A program made the position numbers and the translations under genes. Shown here in pieces: positions 23,563 to 32,710 of a DNA stretch of 64,000 nucleotides. Under the pieces are notes generated by a model that saw nothing but the letters and a program-made list of their open reading frames with translations, did no database searches and was not told the DNA's origin. The stretch spans positions 149,865 to 213,864 of the forward strand of contig JBALWH010000004.1 in assembly GCA_036960175.1 (NCBI GenBank), in the 5' to 3' direction. This DNA comes from Motiliproteus sp036960175. Its GTDB lineage: Bacteria; Pseudomonadota; Gammaproteobacteria; Pseudomonadales; Balneatricaceae. Position 1 is the first letter of the stretch. Every line of letters begins with the position of its first letter.

Positions 23563-25839
23563 ATGCCGGTTCAATCTATGCCTCAAATAATTGAAAATAA
23601 ACGCGTTAGGCTACCTGTAATACTGGTGGTTCTGGCGTTGTTTGCATTGACTCTGTGGCAGGTGGCCGCCTGGGTGCGCAGTTCCGAAATGGAAAAACTG
23701 CATCGAGTGATCGAGGCGGATCTGGGGCGTTATGCTGTCAGCCTTGGCAACGAGCTGGAAAAATTCCGCAGTTTGCCGGAGTTGTTATCGACCAATGCCA
23801 GTATGTCTGGGGCTCTGGCAGCCCCCGATGATATGGTACGCCTGCATTATTTGAGCATCTATCTGGAAGAAATTGCCCGCATTACAGGGGCTTCTGATAT
23901 CTACCTGATGGCCAAGGGAGGCACCACCATTGCAGCCAGCAACTGGCAGCAGGTCAGCTCTTTTGTTGGTCGCAACTTCAGTTATCGTCCCTATTTTAAA
24001 CAGGCCATCAGCGGTACAGCCGGGCGTTATTTTGCCCTTGGCACCACCTCTCATAAACGCGGTTATTATTTTTCTCATCCGGTGGCGACAGCGTCCGGAA
24101 TTGAAGGGGTTATTGTCGTTAAGATTGATCTTAACGATATTGAAGAGCAGTGGAACGACCCCCTGGTGGACCTGATGGTGACCGATATTGATGATGTTAT
24201 CTTTATCAGTACACGTAAGGAGTGGAAGTTTAAAACCCTGGAGCCGCTGTCGGATCAGGACCTGAAACGAATTGTCTCCAGTCGTCGTTATGCCAACCAA
24301 GATCTCAGCACCCTGCCTATTCTGAAACGTCAGGATTACAGTAAAAAAGCACAACTAATTACGGTGGTAGAAAAGGATAAAGCGGCACCGGCAACACTGA
24401 AGGGCCTGTCAGGTTCTGAATACATGTTGATGCGTCAGAATATGCCAGAAGCGGAGCTGCGTATTGTCGCCATGGCGAAGCTAACACCGGTTAAGCATCA
24501 GATCTGGAACTCTGTGGTGCTGGCGGGCTTTATCTTTTTGATTGTGCTGCTGCTGACTTCCTTCCTTCTTCTAAAGCGTAAGATCGTCAATGAGCGGCTG
24601 CACTTCAAACTGCAGGCTACTACGGCTCTGGAAGCTAATGAAGCTCGGGTTCGAGCCATTATCGATAATACTCAAGCAGGCTTGATTACCCTTGATAGTC
24701 AGGGTCGCATTGAGTCTTTCAATCCTACTGCCGGTTTGTTGTTTGGCTTCCAGCTATCGGAAGTCAATGGTTGTTATTTTAGTCAGCTGATCAAGACTGA
24801 AGATCGGGCTATTTGCTGGCGTCTGATAACTCACCCAGAGATGCTGCCACAGGGTCATCATGCGCCCATTATTGAGACCCAGGGTAAGCGTAAAGATGGT
24901 TCTTTGTTTCCTATTGAGTTGACCATCGGGCAAATGGAAGATCAGGGTGAGCGTAAATTTGTCGCTACCATTCATGATATTACCGAACGTAAAGAATACG
25001 AGGAACATTTGCGCCAGGCCCGTGATCAGTTGGAACATCGGGTGGCCGAGCGTACCGATGATCTGCAGACGGTCAACGATCGCTTGCGAAACGAGATGCT
25101 AGATCACGAGCGTACCCAGAATGAGCTGATACAAACCGCTAAAATGGCAGTGTTAGGGCAATTGTCAGCGGGCATTAATCATGAGTTGAACCAACCGCTG
25201 ACGGCGATTCGTGCTTATGCGGATAATGCTTGTGCTTTTCTGCAGTTGGATAAATCCCAGCGGGCGGTGGAGAATCTCATAGAGATAGCCGGATTAACGG
25301 AGCGCATGGCGAAGATTATTGCGCCGCTGAAAGTCTTCTCCCGCAATACTTCCGGCCAGGCAGAACCGGTATCGCTGAAATCGGTTCGTGATGGAGCTAT
25401 GTCTATCCTTTATGGTCGTCTGGATAAAGAATCGGTGATGGTGCTGTGGCCCAAGGAGTTGGACGAGCTGTTTGTGTTAGGGGATATGGTGCGACTGGAG
25501 CAGGTAGCGGTAAACCTGTTAAGTAATGCGATGCAGGCGATGGAAGAGCAACCGAGCAAGCGTGTTGAGATCTCATGTTGCAGCACTGAGGATACGGTTA
25601 TACTGCATTTTCGTGATGCTGGCCCCGGTATCAACCCGGATGAGATCCACAAGGTGTTTGAGCCCTTCTATACCACCAAGAAAGTGGGCGAGGGCTTGGG
25701 GTTAGGGCTGTCCATATCCTACCGGATCGTTGATAGCCTCGGTGGTAAGTTGACCGCCAGCAACCATCCCGGGGGTGGTGCGGTATTTTCGATGGAATTA
25801 AAACGAGCCAAGCCGAGGCCGGAAGCTATCGCCAGCTAA
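23563..25839 (+). CDS. dctB: C4-dicarboxylate sensor histidine kinase DctB
   Basis: 758 residues. TM1 at about 17-38, a periplasmic double-PAS sensor (SNWQQVSSFVGRNFSYRPYF; FALGTTSHKRGYYFSHPV, the segments that bind C4 acids in DctB), TM2 at about 313-335, a cytosolic PAS domain (about 360-470), a coiled coil, HisKA with the phospho-His in GINHELNQPLTAIRAYADNA, and an HATPase (LLSNAMQAM, DAGPGI, FEPFYTTKK, GLGLGLS). The extra PAS is not present in every DctB. Expected to phosphorylate DctD encoded at 27551. Confidence 0.92.
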   Translation: MPVQSMPQIIENKRVRLPVILVVLALFALTLWQVAAWVRSSEMEKLHRVIEADLGRYAVSLGNELEKFRSLPELLSTNASMSGALAAPDDMVRLHYLSIYLEEIARITGASDIYLMAKGGTTIAASNWQQVSSFVGRNFSYRPYFKQAISGTAGRYFALGTTSHKRGYYFSHPVATASGIEGVIVVKIDLNDIEEQWNDPLVDLMVTDIDDVIFISTRKEWKFKTLEPLSDQDLKRIVSSRRYANQDLSTLPILKRQDYSKKAQLITVVEKDKAAPATLKGLSGSEYMLMRQNMPEAELRIVAMAKLTPVKHQIWNSVVLAGFIFLIVLLLTSFLLLKRKIVNERLHFKLQATTALEANEARVRAIIDNTQAGLITLDSQGRIESFNPTAGLLFGFQLSEVNGCYFSQLIKTEDRAICWRLITHPEMLPQGHHAPIIETQGKRKDGSLFPIELTIGQMEDQGERKFVATIHDITERKEYEEHLRQARDQLEHRVAERTDDLQTVNDRLRNEMLDHERTQNELIQTAKMAVLGQLSAGINHELNQPLTAIRAYADNACAFLQLDKSQRAVENLIEIAGLTERMAKIIAPLKVFSRNTSGQAEPVSLKSVRDGAMSILYGRLDKESVMVLWPKELDELFVLGDMVRLEQVAVNLLSNAMQAMEEQPSKRVEISCCSTEDTVILHFRDAGPGINPDEIHKVFEPFYTTKKVGEGLGLGLSISYRIVDSLGGKLTASNHPGGGAVFSMELKRAKPRPEAIAS

Positions 25840-26053
25840 TCGGCTACTATAATCATTAGTAAACAAACTGACCATGACCCGAACTTAGTGTTCGATGACT
25901 AATCTAAATCAATTCAAAAGGTTACATTTGTGGAGTGCCGCTGTCCCATGAATCCCCCTAAGTTTTCCGCAATGCTGGAGCCTGATCTCCGTAGCTCGGG
26001 CCTGAGCATTGATTTTCCATGGTTATGGATGGGTATGTACTTGGGAGGTATGG

Positions 26054-27049
26054 GTGAACGGAGATAATCCAGTGTTGCCGCACCTTACGGTATTCAAAGA
26101 GCTGACTGTTTTTGAATGGCTGGACCTGCAGCACCGTCTTTTGTCTGAGATACATCAGCAATTGCTGGATGATCCGGAAAAAGGCCAGGCTTCTCGTTGT
26201 CTTTACCTGGCCCATCAGATTCAGAAAGTAGCGAGTGAGAACCCCATTGGTTTGCTGGCCGCACTGCAGCTAAATCGCAGCCTCAAATATCAGCAAATGA
26301 AGGAACTCTTTGTTGGAGTTCTGTGTGAAATGCTGGCTAAAGAGCAGGGCCTGGCATCATCGGCTCGACTCTATTTAATTTGCGCTGCGTTGACTCAAGA
26401 TCTGGGTATGCTGGAGCTGCAGGATAATGCTCTCGATCGGCAGGCGAATCCGTTAACGGACTCTCAAAAAAGGCAAATAAGTAAACATCCCCTGCAGGGG
26501 ATGAGGTTGTTGCAGCGAGCACAGGTGAAAGAAACTCAATGGCTAACACCTCTGGAACAACACCATGAACAGCCTGATGGCAGAGGTTATCCTAGTGGGT
26601 TGAAAGGACATGAGATAACCTTGGCTGCTGGCATATTGCGGGTGGCTGATGGCTATGTGGCCATGGTCAGGCCTCGGGGTGACCGACCTGCGCTGCTGCC
26701 AAAGGATGCAATCAAGGAGATTTTTCTGCTCAGAAGTAAGCAATTTGATACTGTGTCTGCTCGAATATTGGCCAATATTTTAGGACTGTATCCTCCGGGT
26801 TGTTGGGTTAGGCTCTATAATGGCGAGATGGGAGTGGTATCGGGTATCGGCAACAGCCATCCTTTCCCAGTGGTGTCGGTTATTTTATCCACTGAAGGTG
26901 AACATTTGTCCAAGGCGCTGCCCCGGGATACGCATTTGGACCCTTATACAGTTGTAGAAATGGTAAAAGCGCCATTTCATTTTAGTTTGACCTCTTTGCT
27001 GAACCAAATCTGGCCGACGGTTAAGGTTGAGATGCGAAAGAAGGTGTAA
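26054..27049 (+). CDS. Degenerate HD-GYP-like domain protein
   Basis: 331 residues from GTG 26054, preceded by GGGAGGTATGG. The pattern HP-x-QGMRLL, then EQHHEQPDGRGYPSGLKGHE and GILRVADGYVAM, is that of HD-GYP c-di-GMP phosphodiesterases. The first metal motif is altered: TQDLGMLEL stands where HDIGK is expected. Activity is therefore doubtful; it may be a sensor or scaffold. The C-terminal 80 residues (LGLYPPGCWVRLYNGEMGVV) match the tail often found in such proteins. It lies between dctB and the hemerythrin gene, both on the same strand. Confidence 0.75.
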   Translation: MNGDNPVLPHLTVFKELTVFEWLDLQHRLLSEIHQQLLDDPEKGQASRCLYLAHQIQKVASENPIGLLAALQLNRSLKYQQMKELFVGVLCEMLAKEQGLASSARLYLICAALTQDLGMLELQDNALDRQANPLTDSQKRQISKHPLQGMRLLQRAQVKETQWLTPLEQHHEQPDGRGYPSGLKGHEITLAAGILRVADGYVAMVRPRGDRPALLPKDAIKEIFLLRSKQFDTVSARILANILGLYPPGCWVRLYNGEMGVVSGIGNSHPFPVVSVILSTEGEHLSKALPRDTHLDPYTVVEMVKAPFHFSLTSLLNQIWPTVKVEMRKKV

Positions 27050-27077
27050 CTGAGGTTTGTCGCTCAGGGAGATTGTT

Positions 27078-27482
27078 ATGCGACCATTACGAATTGAATC
27101 TGCGTTAAAGCTCAGTGTTGCTGAAATCGACTCACAGCATCAGGAGTTGGTTGATCTGGCCAATAAGACCCAGCTGATTATCGATGACGGAGGCCATCCA
27201 GTGTGTTTGATACGGATGTTGGATCAATTTAATGAGCTAACTATTCGCCATTTTTGTACTGAAGAAGTGCTTATGCAGGATGCGGGATATCCGGCCTATC
27301 AGGCACATAAACAGATGCATGACGTTTTGATCAAAAAGACCTTCGGGTTTGATGCTTCATCCTTGCTGGGTGATATAGGGGCCGCTAAAGACTTAGTTGC
27401 TCTGATGAGGGAATGGCTGCTCGACCATATCGAGGCTGATCGCGATGTGGCCAATTATTTGAAAGAACGGCAGTCGGTTTGA
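27078..27482 (+). CDS. Bacteriohemerythrin
   Basis: 134 residues from ATG 27078 (AGGGAGATTGTT). Di-iron ligands are seen in IDSQHQELVDL, HFCTEEVLMQDAGYPAYQAHKQMH and WLLDHIEADRD, the complete family set. Binds O2, usually for storage or sensing. It starts 29 bp after the HD-GYP-like gene and is likely cotranscribed with it; dctD follows 68 bp later. An oxygen input to the dicarboxylate circuit is a possible but unproven reading. Confidence 0.9.
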   Translation: MRPLRIESALKLSVAEIDSQHQELVDLANKTQLIIDDGGHPVCLIRMLDQFNELTIRHFCTEEVLMQDAGYPAYQAHKQMHDVLIKKTFGFDASSLLGDIGAAKDLVALMREWLLDHIEADRDVANYLKERQSV

Positions 27483-27550
27483 TTGTTGTCGTGCACCTGT
27501 TCTGCTGATGACCCTTTTCAATCCTATTCAACATTGGTCCTGTAGCCATC

Positions 27551-28912
27551 ATGTCTGATCACTCTAAACCAATCATTTTTATAGATGATGAAAAACATAT
27601 CCGTACTGCAAGCAGTCAGACGCTGGAGTTGGCCGGCTATGAGGTCATTGCCCTAGATAGTGCTGAAAAAGCGCTGAGTCTATTACACGAGGATTGGCCG
27701 GGGGTAGTGGTCAGCGATATCAGCATGCCCGGCACTGATGGCCTGTCTTTTATGAACCAGGCTTTGGCAATGGTGCCTGATCTCCCCGTTATTCTGATCA
27801 CCGGTCACGGTGACATTTCCATGGCCGTCAATGCTATGCGAGATGGTGCCTACGATTTCATTGAAAAGCCCTTTCCGGCAGAGCTGCTCACTGATGTGGT
27901 GCGCAGAGCCATGGAGAAGCGAGCGCTGACTCTGGAAAACAGAGAGCTTAGGCAAGAGCTGCAAGCTCAGAATACGCCGGGTCCTCGTATTATCGGCAAA
28001 GCTCAGTCCGTGCACCGGATGCGGCAGTTGTTGATGCAAGTTGCCGATGCGCCTGCCGATATTTTGCTTATGGGTGAAACAGGGACCGGTAAAGACCTAG
28101 TGGCTCGTTATCTTCACGAAAATAGTCGTCGGGTATCTAAGAATTTCGTTGCCATTAACTGTGGTGGAGTTCCTGAAAATCTCATAGAGAGTGAGCTTTT
28201 CGGTCACGAAAAAGGCGCCTTCACCGACGCCAAGAATCTACGTATTGGGAAATTAGAGCATGCTCATGGCGGTACCTTGTTTCTGGACGAAATCGAAAGC
28301 ATGCCGATGTCTTTGCAGATCCGGCTGCTTCGAGTATTGGAAGAACGAAGTATCGAGCGGCTGGGCTCAAATGAAGTCATTCCTTTGGATTTGCGCATCG
28401 TCGCTGCATCGAAAGCAGATCTGAAGGAGCTGAGTGCCGAAGGTCGGTTTCGTGAAGACCTTTATTATCGTCTTAATGTAGTCAGGGTCGATATACCGGC
28501 CTTGCGCGAACGTCCGGAAGATATAGCACTGTTGTTTCAGCATTTTGCGTTGGTCGCCTCGGCGCTATACCAGAAAGAGATCCCAGCCCTTAGTCCAGAG
28601 CGGGTCCATAGCTTGATGGCCTATGCTTGGCCTGGCAACGTGCGGGAGCTGCGTAATGTGGCGGAGCGTTATGTGCTACTTGGAGAGTCCTGTACTTTCG
28701 AATCTGATCATTTGATTCCTCAGGACAGTCCAGCTACTGGAATTACCCTGCCAGAAAAGGTCGATCGTTTTGAGCGCATGCTGGTTGAAGAAGATTTGGC
28801 TAAAAATAACGGCAGTATCAAAGAGACTCTTATCAGTCTTGGCCTGCCACGCAAAACCCTTTACGACAAGATGCGAAAATACGGTATTGATAAGCGGCAA
28901 TATAAAGCCTGA
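27551..28912 (+). CDS. dctD: Sigma-54 response regulator DctD
   Basis: 453 residues. Receiver with Asp in VVVSDISMPGTDGLS (about residue 57), AAA+ domain with Walker A GETGTGKD, the sigma-54 contact loop ELFGHEKGAFTDA (GAFTGA in most, TDA here), Walker B GGTLFLDEIE, and a Fis-type HTH (SLGLPRKTLYDKMRKYGI). Likely activates the promoter before dctP. The GAFTDA variation deserves note: the loop's last Gly is Asp, a state also seen in some DctD-like proteins. Confidence 0.92.
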   Translation: MSDHSKPIIFIDDEKHIRTASSQTLELAGYEVIALDSAEKALSLLHEDWPGVVVSDISMPGTDGLSFMNQALAMVPDLPVILITGHGDISMAVNAMRDGAYDFIEKPFPAELLTDVVRRAMEKRALTLENRELRQELQAQNTPGPRIIGKAQSVHRMRQLLMQVADAPADILLMGETGTGKDLVARYLHENSRRVSKNFVAINCGGVPENLIESELFGHEKGAFTDAKNLRIGKLEHAHGGTLFLDEIESMPMSLQIRLLRVLEERSIERLGSNEVIPLDLRIVAASKADLKELSAEGRFREDLYYRLNVVRVDIPALRERPEDIALLFQHFALVASALYQKEIPALSPERVHSLMAYAWPGNVRELRNVAERYVLLGESCTFESDHLIPQDSPATGITLPEKVDRFERMLVEEDLAKNNGSIKETLISLGLPRKTLYDKMRKYGIDKRQYKA

Positions 28913-29221
28913 CTCGTTTTCCTCGTTTGCAGGCTGGTTTTAAACAAGCGTATTTATTTTCACGTTGCTCCCTATGGTTGGTCGCTGCTTAACACCGGCC
29001 AACGTTCATGGCCCCCCTATCCTGCTGAATTATTTGGCTTGCCGTCGTTAAACTAATCGTGAGGAGAGCTCATCGCTTTCGCAAAGCGATCCTCGTTGAA
29101 CCTAGTAGAGCCCTTCCGGCCATTTATTTACGACTAGACTTACTAGTAACCCCCAGTGACTTTATCTTGATATTAAAAGGTATAGGTCGATTGTTGTGCG
29201 GTTCTAATCAGGAGGGCGGGT
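28913..29221. other. Intergenic stretch before the L,D-transpeptidase gene
   Basis: 309 bp with no reading frame of note. It presumably holds the promoter of the murein-enzyme pair and the end of the dctD transcript; no clear terminator is visible. Confidence 0.4.
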
Positions 29222-30448
29222 GTGAGATCAGTGGCTGGTTTTCTGTCATTAATGGTGCTTTTTGTCGGCATGAGTGTTTCCGCTCAGGCGCAGCAGATGG
29301 CGGGTGCCAATGTGGCCGTAATGAGCCTAATGCCCGTTCCGGTAAATCGCTACGCAGCCCCTGAGAATATTGAGAACAGACAAAATTTCCAAAGCCTTGG
29401 TGAGGCTGCATTCTTTTTCTTACGGCTGATGAATGACCGGCGTTGGAAGCCTATTGCCGATGGTCCGTTGCTGCGCCCCGGTGATGATCATCCGCAGGTT
29501 TTGGAGCTGCGGCGGCTATTGTCTCTTTATGGGGATTTACCTTTCAGTGTTATCAGTGAATCAGATTTCTTTGGTCAGCCCTTACAGCAGGCGTTAATGC
29601 GTTTTCAGCGCCGCCACGGTATTAAAGTTGATGGCATTATGGGGCCTAAGACTCGCGCTATGTTGAATATAACGCCGCGCCATCGGGCATTTCAGATCGC
29701 ATTGAATATCGAGCGTCAGCAGCAATTTAAAGGACGTAATAAGCAGCGCTATATTCAGGTTAATATTCCCGAATATCAGCTGAGGTACTTTGATGATGGT
29801 GCTGAAGTTCTGGCCATGAAAACCATTATTGGTCGGCGTACGCGACCCACTCCGCTGTTTGAAAGCAAGATTAGGTCGCTGGTGGTCAATCCTTCTTGGA
29901 GCGTTCCCAAGAGCATTGCCTATAAGGATATTTTGCCTCATTGGGCAGCGGACCAGGATTATCTGAAGAAAAAGAATCTTAAAATTGTTTCTGGTTGGCA
30001 AGACCCTAGGCAGCCTATAGAGGAAGGCCAAGCTGACAAGTCTCAGCTCTATCGTGGTAAGGAGTATTTGCGTTTCTGGCAGCCTCCAGGGGAGGGTAAT
30101 GCGCTTGGCCGAGTGAAGTTTGATTTCCCTAATACTCATTCGGTTTATCTCCATGACACGCCATCGAGGGGGCTTTTTGATGAGACTGAGCGGGCCTTGA
30201 GCTCCGGCTGTGTGCGCCTTGAAAAACCCCTGTTATTGGCGCGGACGTTACTGGCCTCCACAGTCGCCGACCCTGGGGCTAAACTAGCGGCAGAACTGGA
30301 GAAAAGCGACACTATCTATCTACGGCTAGAGCCGGTTCCTATTTATACAACCTACTGGACTGCTTGGCTGGATGAGCGTCGGGTGCTGCATTTTAGTGAT
30401 GATGTGTATCGTCGGGATCGCGTAGAACTTAGCCAAAACTTGCTTTAA
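29222..30448 (+). CDS. L,D-transpeptidase (YcbB/LdtD type)
   Basis: 408 residues, GTG start after AGGAGGGCGGT. Signal peptide to about QAQQM; peptidoglycan-binding domain (DDHPQVLELRRLL; FQRRHGIKVDGIMGPKTRAML); YkuD catalytic domain (VNPSWSVPKSIAYKDILP; HSVYLHDTPSR; SSGCVRLEKPLLLA with the active Cys). Makes 3-3 cross-links in murein or attaches proteins to it. Next to a YcbK-type hydrolase, the same pairing as ycbB-ycbK in Escherichia coli. It is shorter than YcbB (615 residues). Confidence 0.92.
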   Translation: MRSVAGFLSLMVLFVGMSVSAQAQQMAGANVAVMSLMPVPVNRYAAPENIENRQNFQSLGEAAFFFLRLMNDRRWKPIADGPLLRPGDDHPQVLELRRLLSLYGDLPFSVISESDFFGQPLQQALMRFQRRHGIKVDGIMGPKTRAMLNITPRHRAFQIALNIERQQQFKGRNKQRYIQVNIPEYQLRYFDDGAEVLAMKTIIGRRTRPTPLFESKIRSLVVNPSWSVPKSIAYKDILPHWAADQDYLKKKNLKIVSGWQDPRQPIEEGQADKSQLYRGKEYLRFWQPPGEGNALGRVKFDFPNTHSVYLHDTPSRGLFDETERALSSGCVRLEKPLLLARTLLASTVADPGAKLAAELEKSDTIYLRLEPVPIYTTYWTAWLDERRVLHFSDDVYRRDRVELSQNLL

Positions 30449-30545
30449 GTCATCTATCGGTATTGTTTTCTGTATAAAAACTGTACAGCCGTAAATGGGT
30501 TGGGCATACTCTCAGCCAATTCAGAGGTAATACAGGTTTTAGAGT

Positions 30546-31103
30546 GTGGATCGCGCAGTAATCAGTCGTCGGAATTTTCTTAAAGTATCAAGTGGCCTCG
30601 TAGCCGCCGCTGCCGTCTCTCCGGTTTGGGCTCGCCATCAATCAATTCCTGAACACGAACGTAGCCTGACTTTTTATAATCTTCATACTGGTGAAAAGCT
30701 GCGTTCAACCTACTGGGTTGAGGGTGAGTACATTCCCACAGAGCTGAGTAGCATCAACCATCTTCTGCGTGATCACCGCAACGGTAGTCAGATCGAAATG
30801 GATCATTCGCTGTTGGACCTGCTGCATGATATTCGTTTGGTGACCGGGTTTTCTGATCCGCTACATGTGATTTCAGGCTATCGCTCCCCTGCTACTAACG
30901 CCAAGTTACGTAAAAATAGTGGTGGCGTAGCTAAGAAAAGCCTGCACATGCAAGGCAAGGCTATCGATATTCGCATGCCAGGATTGAATCTGGATACGCT
31001 GCATACCCGAGCGCTGTCGTTAAGAGCTGGTGGTGTGGGTTATTACCGGCGCAGCAATTTTATCCACCTTGATGTGGGCCGTGTGCGCAACTGGCGTGGC
31101 TAA
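30546..31103 (+). CDS. Murein endopeptidase, YcbK/MepK family (DUF882), Tat-exported
   Basis: 185 residues, GTG start. A twin-arginine signal SRRNFLKVSSGL lies at about 7-18 with an Ala-rich h-region. The M15-like zinc set is in HVISGYRSPATNA, KKSLHMQGKAIDIRMPG and NFIHLDVGRVRNWRG. MepK cleaves 3-3 and 4-3 cross-links, so it is functionally matched to the upstream L,D-transpeptidase, 97 bp away. Confidence 0.92.
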   Translation: MDRAVISRRNFLKVSSGLVAAAAVSPVWARHQSIPEHERSLTFYNLHTGEKLRSTYWVEGEYIPTELSSINHLLRDHRNGSQIEMDHSLLDLLHDIRLVTGFSDPLHVISGYRSPATNAKLRKNSGGVAKKSLHMQGKAIDIRMPGLNLDTLHTRALSLRAGGVGYYRRSNFIHLDVGRVRNWRG

Positions 31104-31287
31104 ATATCTCGCCGGATATATTAATCTACCCTCCTGTTTTTTGATTCTTTTTATTTATAACCTACAAGTCCTATTGCCCAGGTGTTGAGATACCCCCCCC
31201 CTCCATCTTTTCACCCACCCGAGTGCTACCGGCCCTTCGTTAGTCATTGCTTTTCAATTCGCCCCCTCTCTGCTAAGTCGTGTTAGA

Positions 31288-31337
31288 GGCGGGAATCCCC
31301 TGTTCTTATTTTAAGAATGGGTGGAATTCCGCCTGTT
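31288..31337. promoter_or_regulatory. Two candidate DctD upstream activator sites
   Basis: GGCGGGAATCCCCTGTT (31288-31304) and GGTGGAATTCCGCCTGTT (31320-31337) share the pattern GGYGGAAT-CC-CCTGTT. They are about three helical turns apart and lie 85-130 bp upstream of the sigma-54 promoter, the usual place for enhancer sites. Confidence 0.55.
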
Positions 31338-31420
31338 ATCGATGGGTAGAGCTAGGTGTTGATATGCGTTACGTACCTATCTTGTTGTTTGTAATAGATA
31401 ATCTATGTTTTTTGTGGTTC

Positions 31421-31437
31421 TGGAACAGTTGTTGCTA
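31421..31437 (+). promoter_or_regulatory. Sigma-54 (-24/-12) promoter of dctPQM
   Basis: TGGAACAGTTGTTGCTA has GG and GC exactly 10 bp apart and matches TGGCAC-N5-TTGC at all but one or two positions. It lies 85 bp before the dctP ATG. The only sigma-54 activator in the window is DctD, two genes upstream. Confidence 0.75.
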
Positions 31438-31522
31438 TATGTTATTCAGGTTGCGTGCCTAGCATTGCCACCAAACGGTTCATCCGTAATAAAAATCAGA
31501 AAGTGAAGATGAGGAAAACAAT

Positions 31523-32506
31523 ATGCGTCTTTTGACTACTGCAGTTGCCGCTATGGCTCTGACTATTGGTGCCCAGGTAGCTACTGCTGCGCCAGTAGAA
31601 ATTAAGTTCTCTCACGTTGTTGCTGAAAACACCCCTAAGGGTCAGATGGCAAACAAGTTCCGCGATCTTGTTGCAGAGCGTCTTGCAGGTAAGGTTGAAG
31701 TTAAGGTTTTCCCAAGCTCTCAGCTGTTTGGCGACAACAAAGTTTTGGAAGCAATGCTGCTGGGCGATGTCCAAATGGCGGCTCCTTCTCTGTCTAAATT
31801 CCAGAAATATACTAAGTCTCTGCAAATTTTCGACCTACCATTCCTGTTCAAAGATATGGCCGCTGTAGAGCGTTTCCAGAGCGGACCTGACGGTCAGAAA
31901 CTGCTTAAGTCTCTGGAGAAGAAAGGTCTGGTTGGTCTGGGTTACCTGCACAACGGTATGAAGCAGCTGTCTGCTAATGATCCCCTGCACGTACCTGCTG
32001 ATGCCAAAGGCAAGAAGTTCCGTATCATGACTTCTGATGTTCTGCAGGCGCAGTTCGAGGCAGTTAAAGCGGTTCCTCTGAAGAAGCCTTTCTCAGAAGT
32101 ATTTACCTTGCTGCAAACCAAAGCGATCGATGGTCAGGAAAATACCTGGTCAAACATCTTCTCCAAGAAGTTTTTCGAAGTTCAGCCTTTCATCACCGAG
32201 TCTAATCACGGTGTTCTGGACTACTTGGTCGTAACTTCTGCTGAGTTCTGGTTGACTCTGGACCCAGCGATTCGCGGTGACGTACAAAAAGCTTTGAACG
32301 AAGCTATTGCTCACGGCAACAAGATTGCTGCTCAAAAGGGTGTAAGCGACAAGCAAGCGATTGCTGACTCTGGCCGTTCTGAAGTAATCACCATCTCTGA
32401 CGCTGAGCGTAAGCTGTGGGTTGATGCGATGAAGCCTGTTTGGAAGCAGTTCGAAGGTCAAATCGGTGCTGATTTGATTAAAGCTGCTGAAGCTTCAAAT
32501 AAGTAA
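31523..32506 (+). CDS. dctP: TRAP transporter solute-binding protein DctP
   Basis: 327 residues, signal peptide ending ATAAP. DctP-type fold with IKFSHVVAENTPKGQMA at the start, the carboxylate-binding Arg in KKFRIMTSDVL, and ENTWSNIF with the conserved Asn. High match to C4-dicarboxylate (succinate, fumarate, malate) binding proteins. First gene of dctPQM under the sigma-54 promoter; codon use suggests high expression. Confidence 0.95.
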   Translation: MRLLTTAVAAMALTIGAQVATAAPVEIKFSHVVAENTPKGQMANKFRDLVAERLAGKVEVKVFPSSQLFGDNKVLEAMLLGDVQMAAPSLSKFQKYTKSLQIFDLPFLFKDMAAVERFQSGPDGQKLLKSLEKKGLVGLGYLHNGMKQLSANDPLHVPADAKGKKFRIMTSDVLQAQFEAVKAVPLKKPFSEVFTLLQTKAIDGQENTWSNIFSKKFFEVQPFITESNHGVLDYLVVTSAEFWLTLDPAIRGDVQKALNEAIAHGNKIAAQKGVSDKQAIADSGRSEVITISDAERKLWVDAMKPVWKQFEGQIGADLIKAAEASNK

Positions 32507-32524
32507 GCTATCCTTAGTTACGAA

Positions 32525-32553
32525 GACGGGGGGGGGGGGAGCCTCCCCCTGTC
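32525..32553 (+). terminator. G12-tract hairpin between dctP and dctQ
   Basis: GAC followed by twelve G (32528-32539), then AGCCTCCCCCTGTC. The G run pairs with CCCCC and flanks with GTC. No clean U run follows, so it is more likely an attenuating or mRNA-stabilising hairpin that lowers dctQM relative to dctP. The homopolymer could vary in length. Confidence 0.5.
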
Positions 32554-32710
32554 TTTCGCTGGATGGCGGTGTTTCACAGGAGACTCCTGGCTTCCGCAAT
32601 AACCAGCTAGAAGTGTCCTATGGGACATTCCCATTTCTATAGTTCAAGCAGTGCGATGACATGACCTTCATGCCATCTTCCACTGTATGCCGTTTGAGGG
32701 TTATGGGCAT

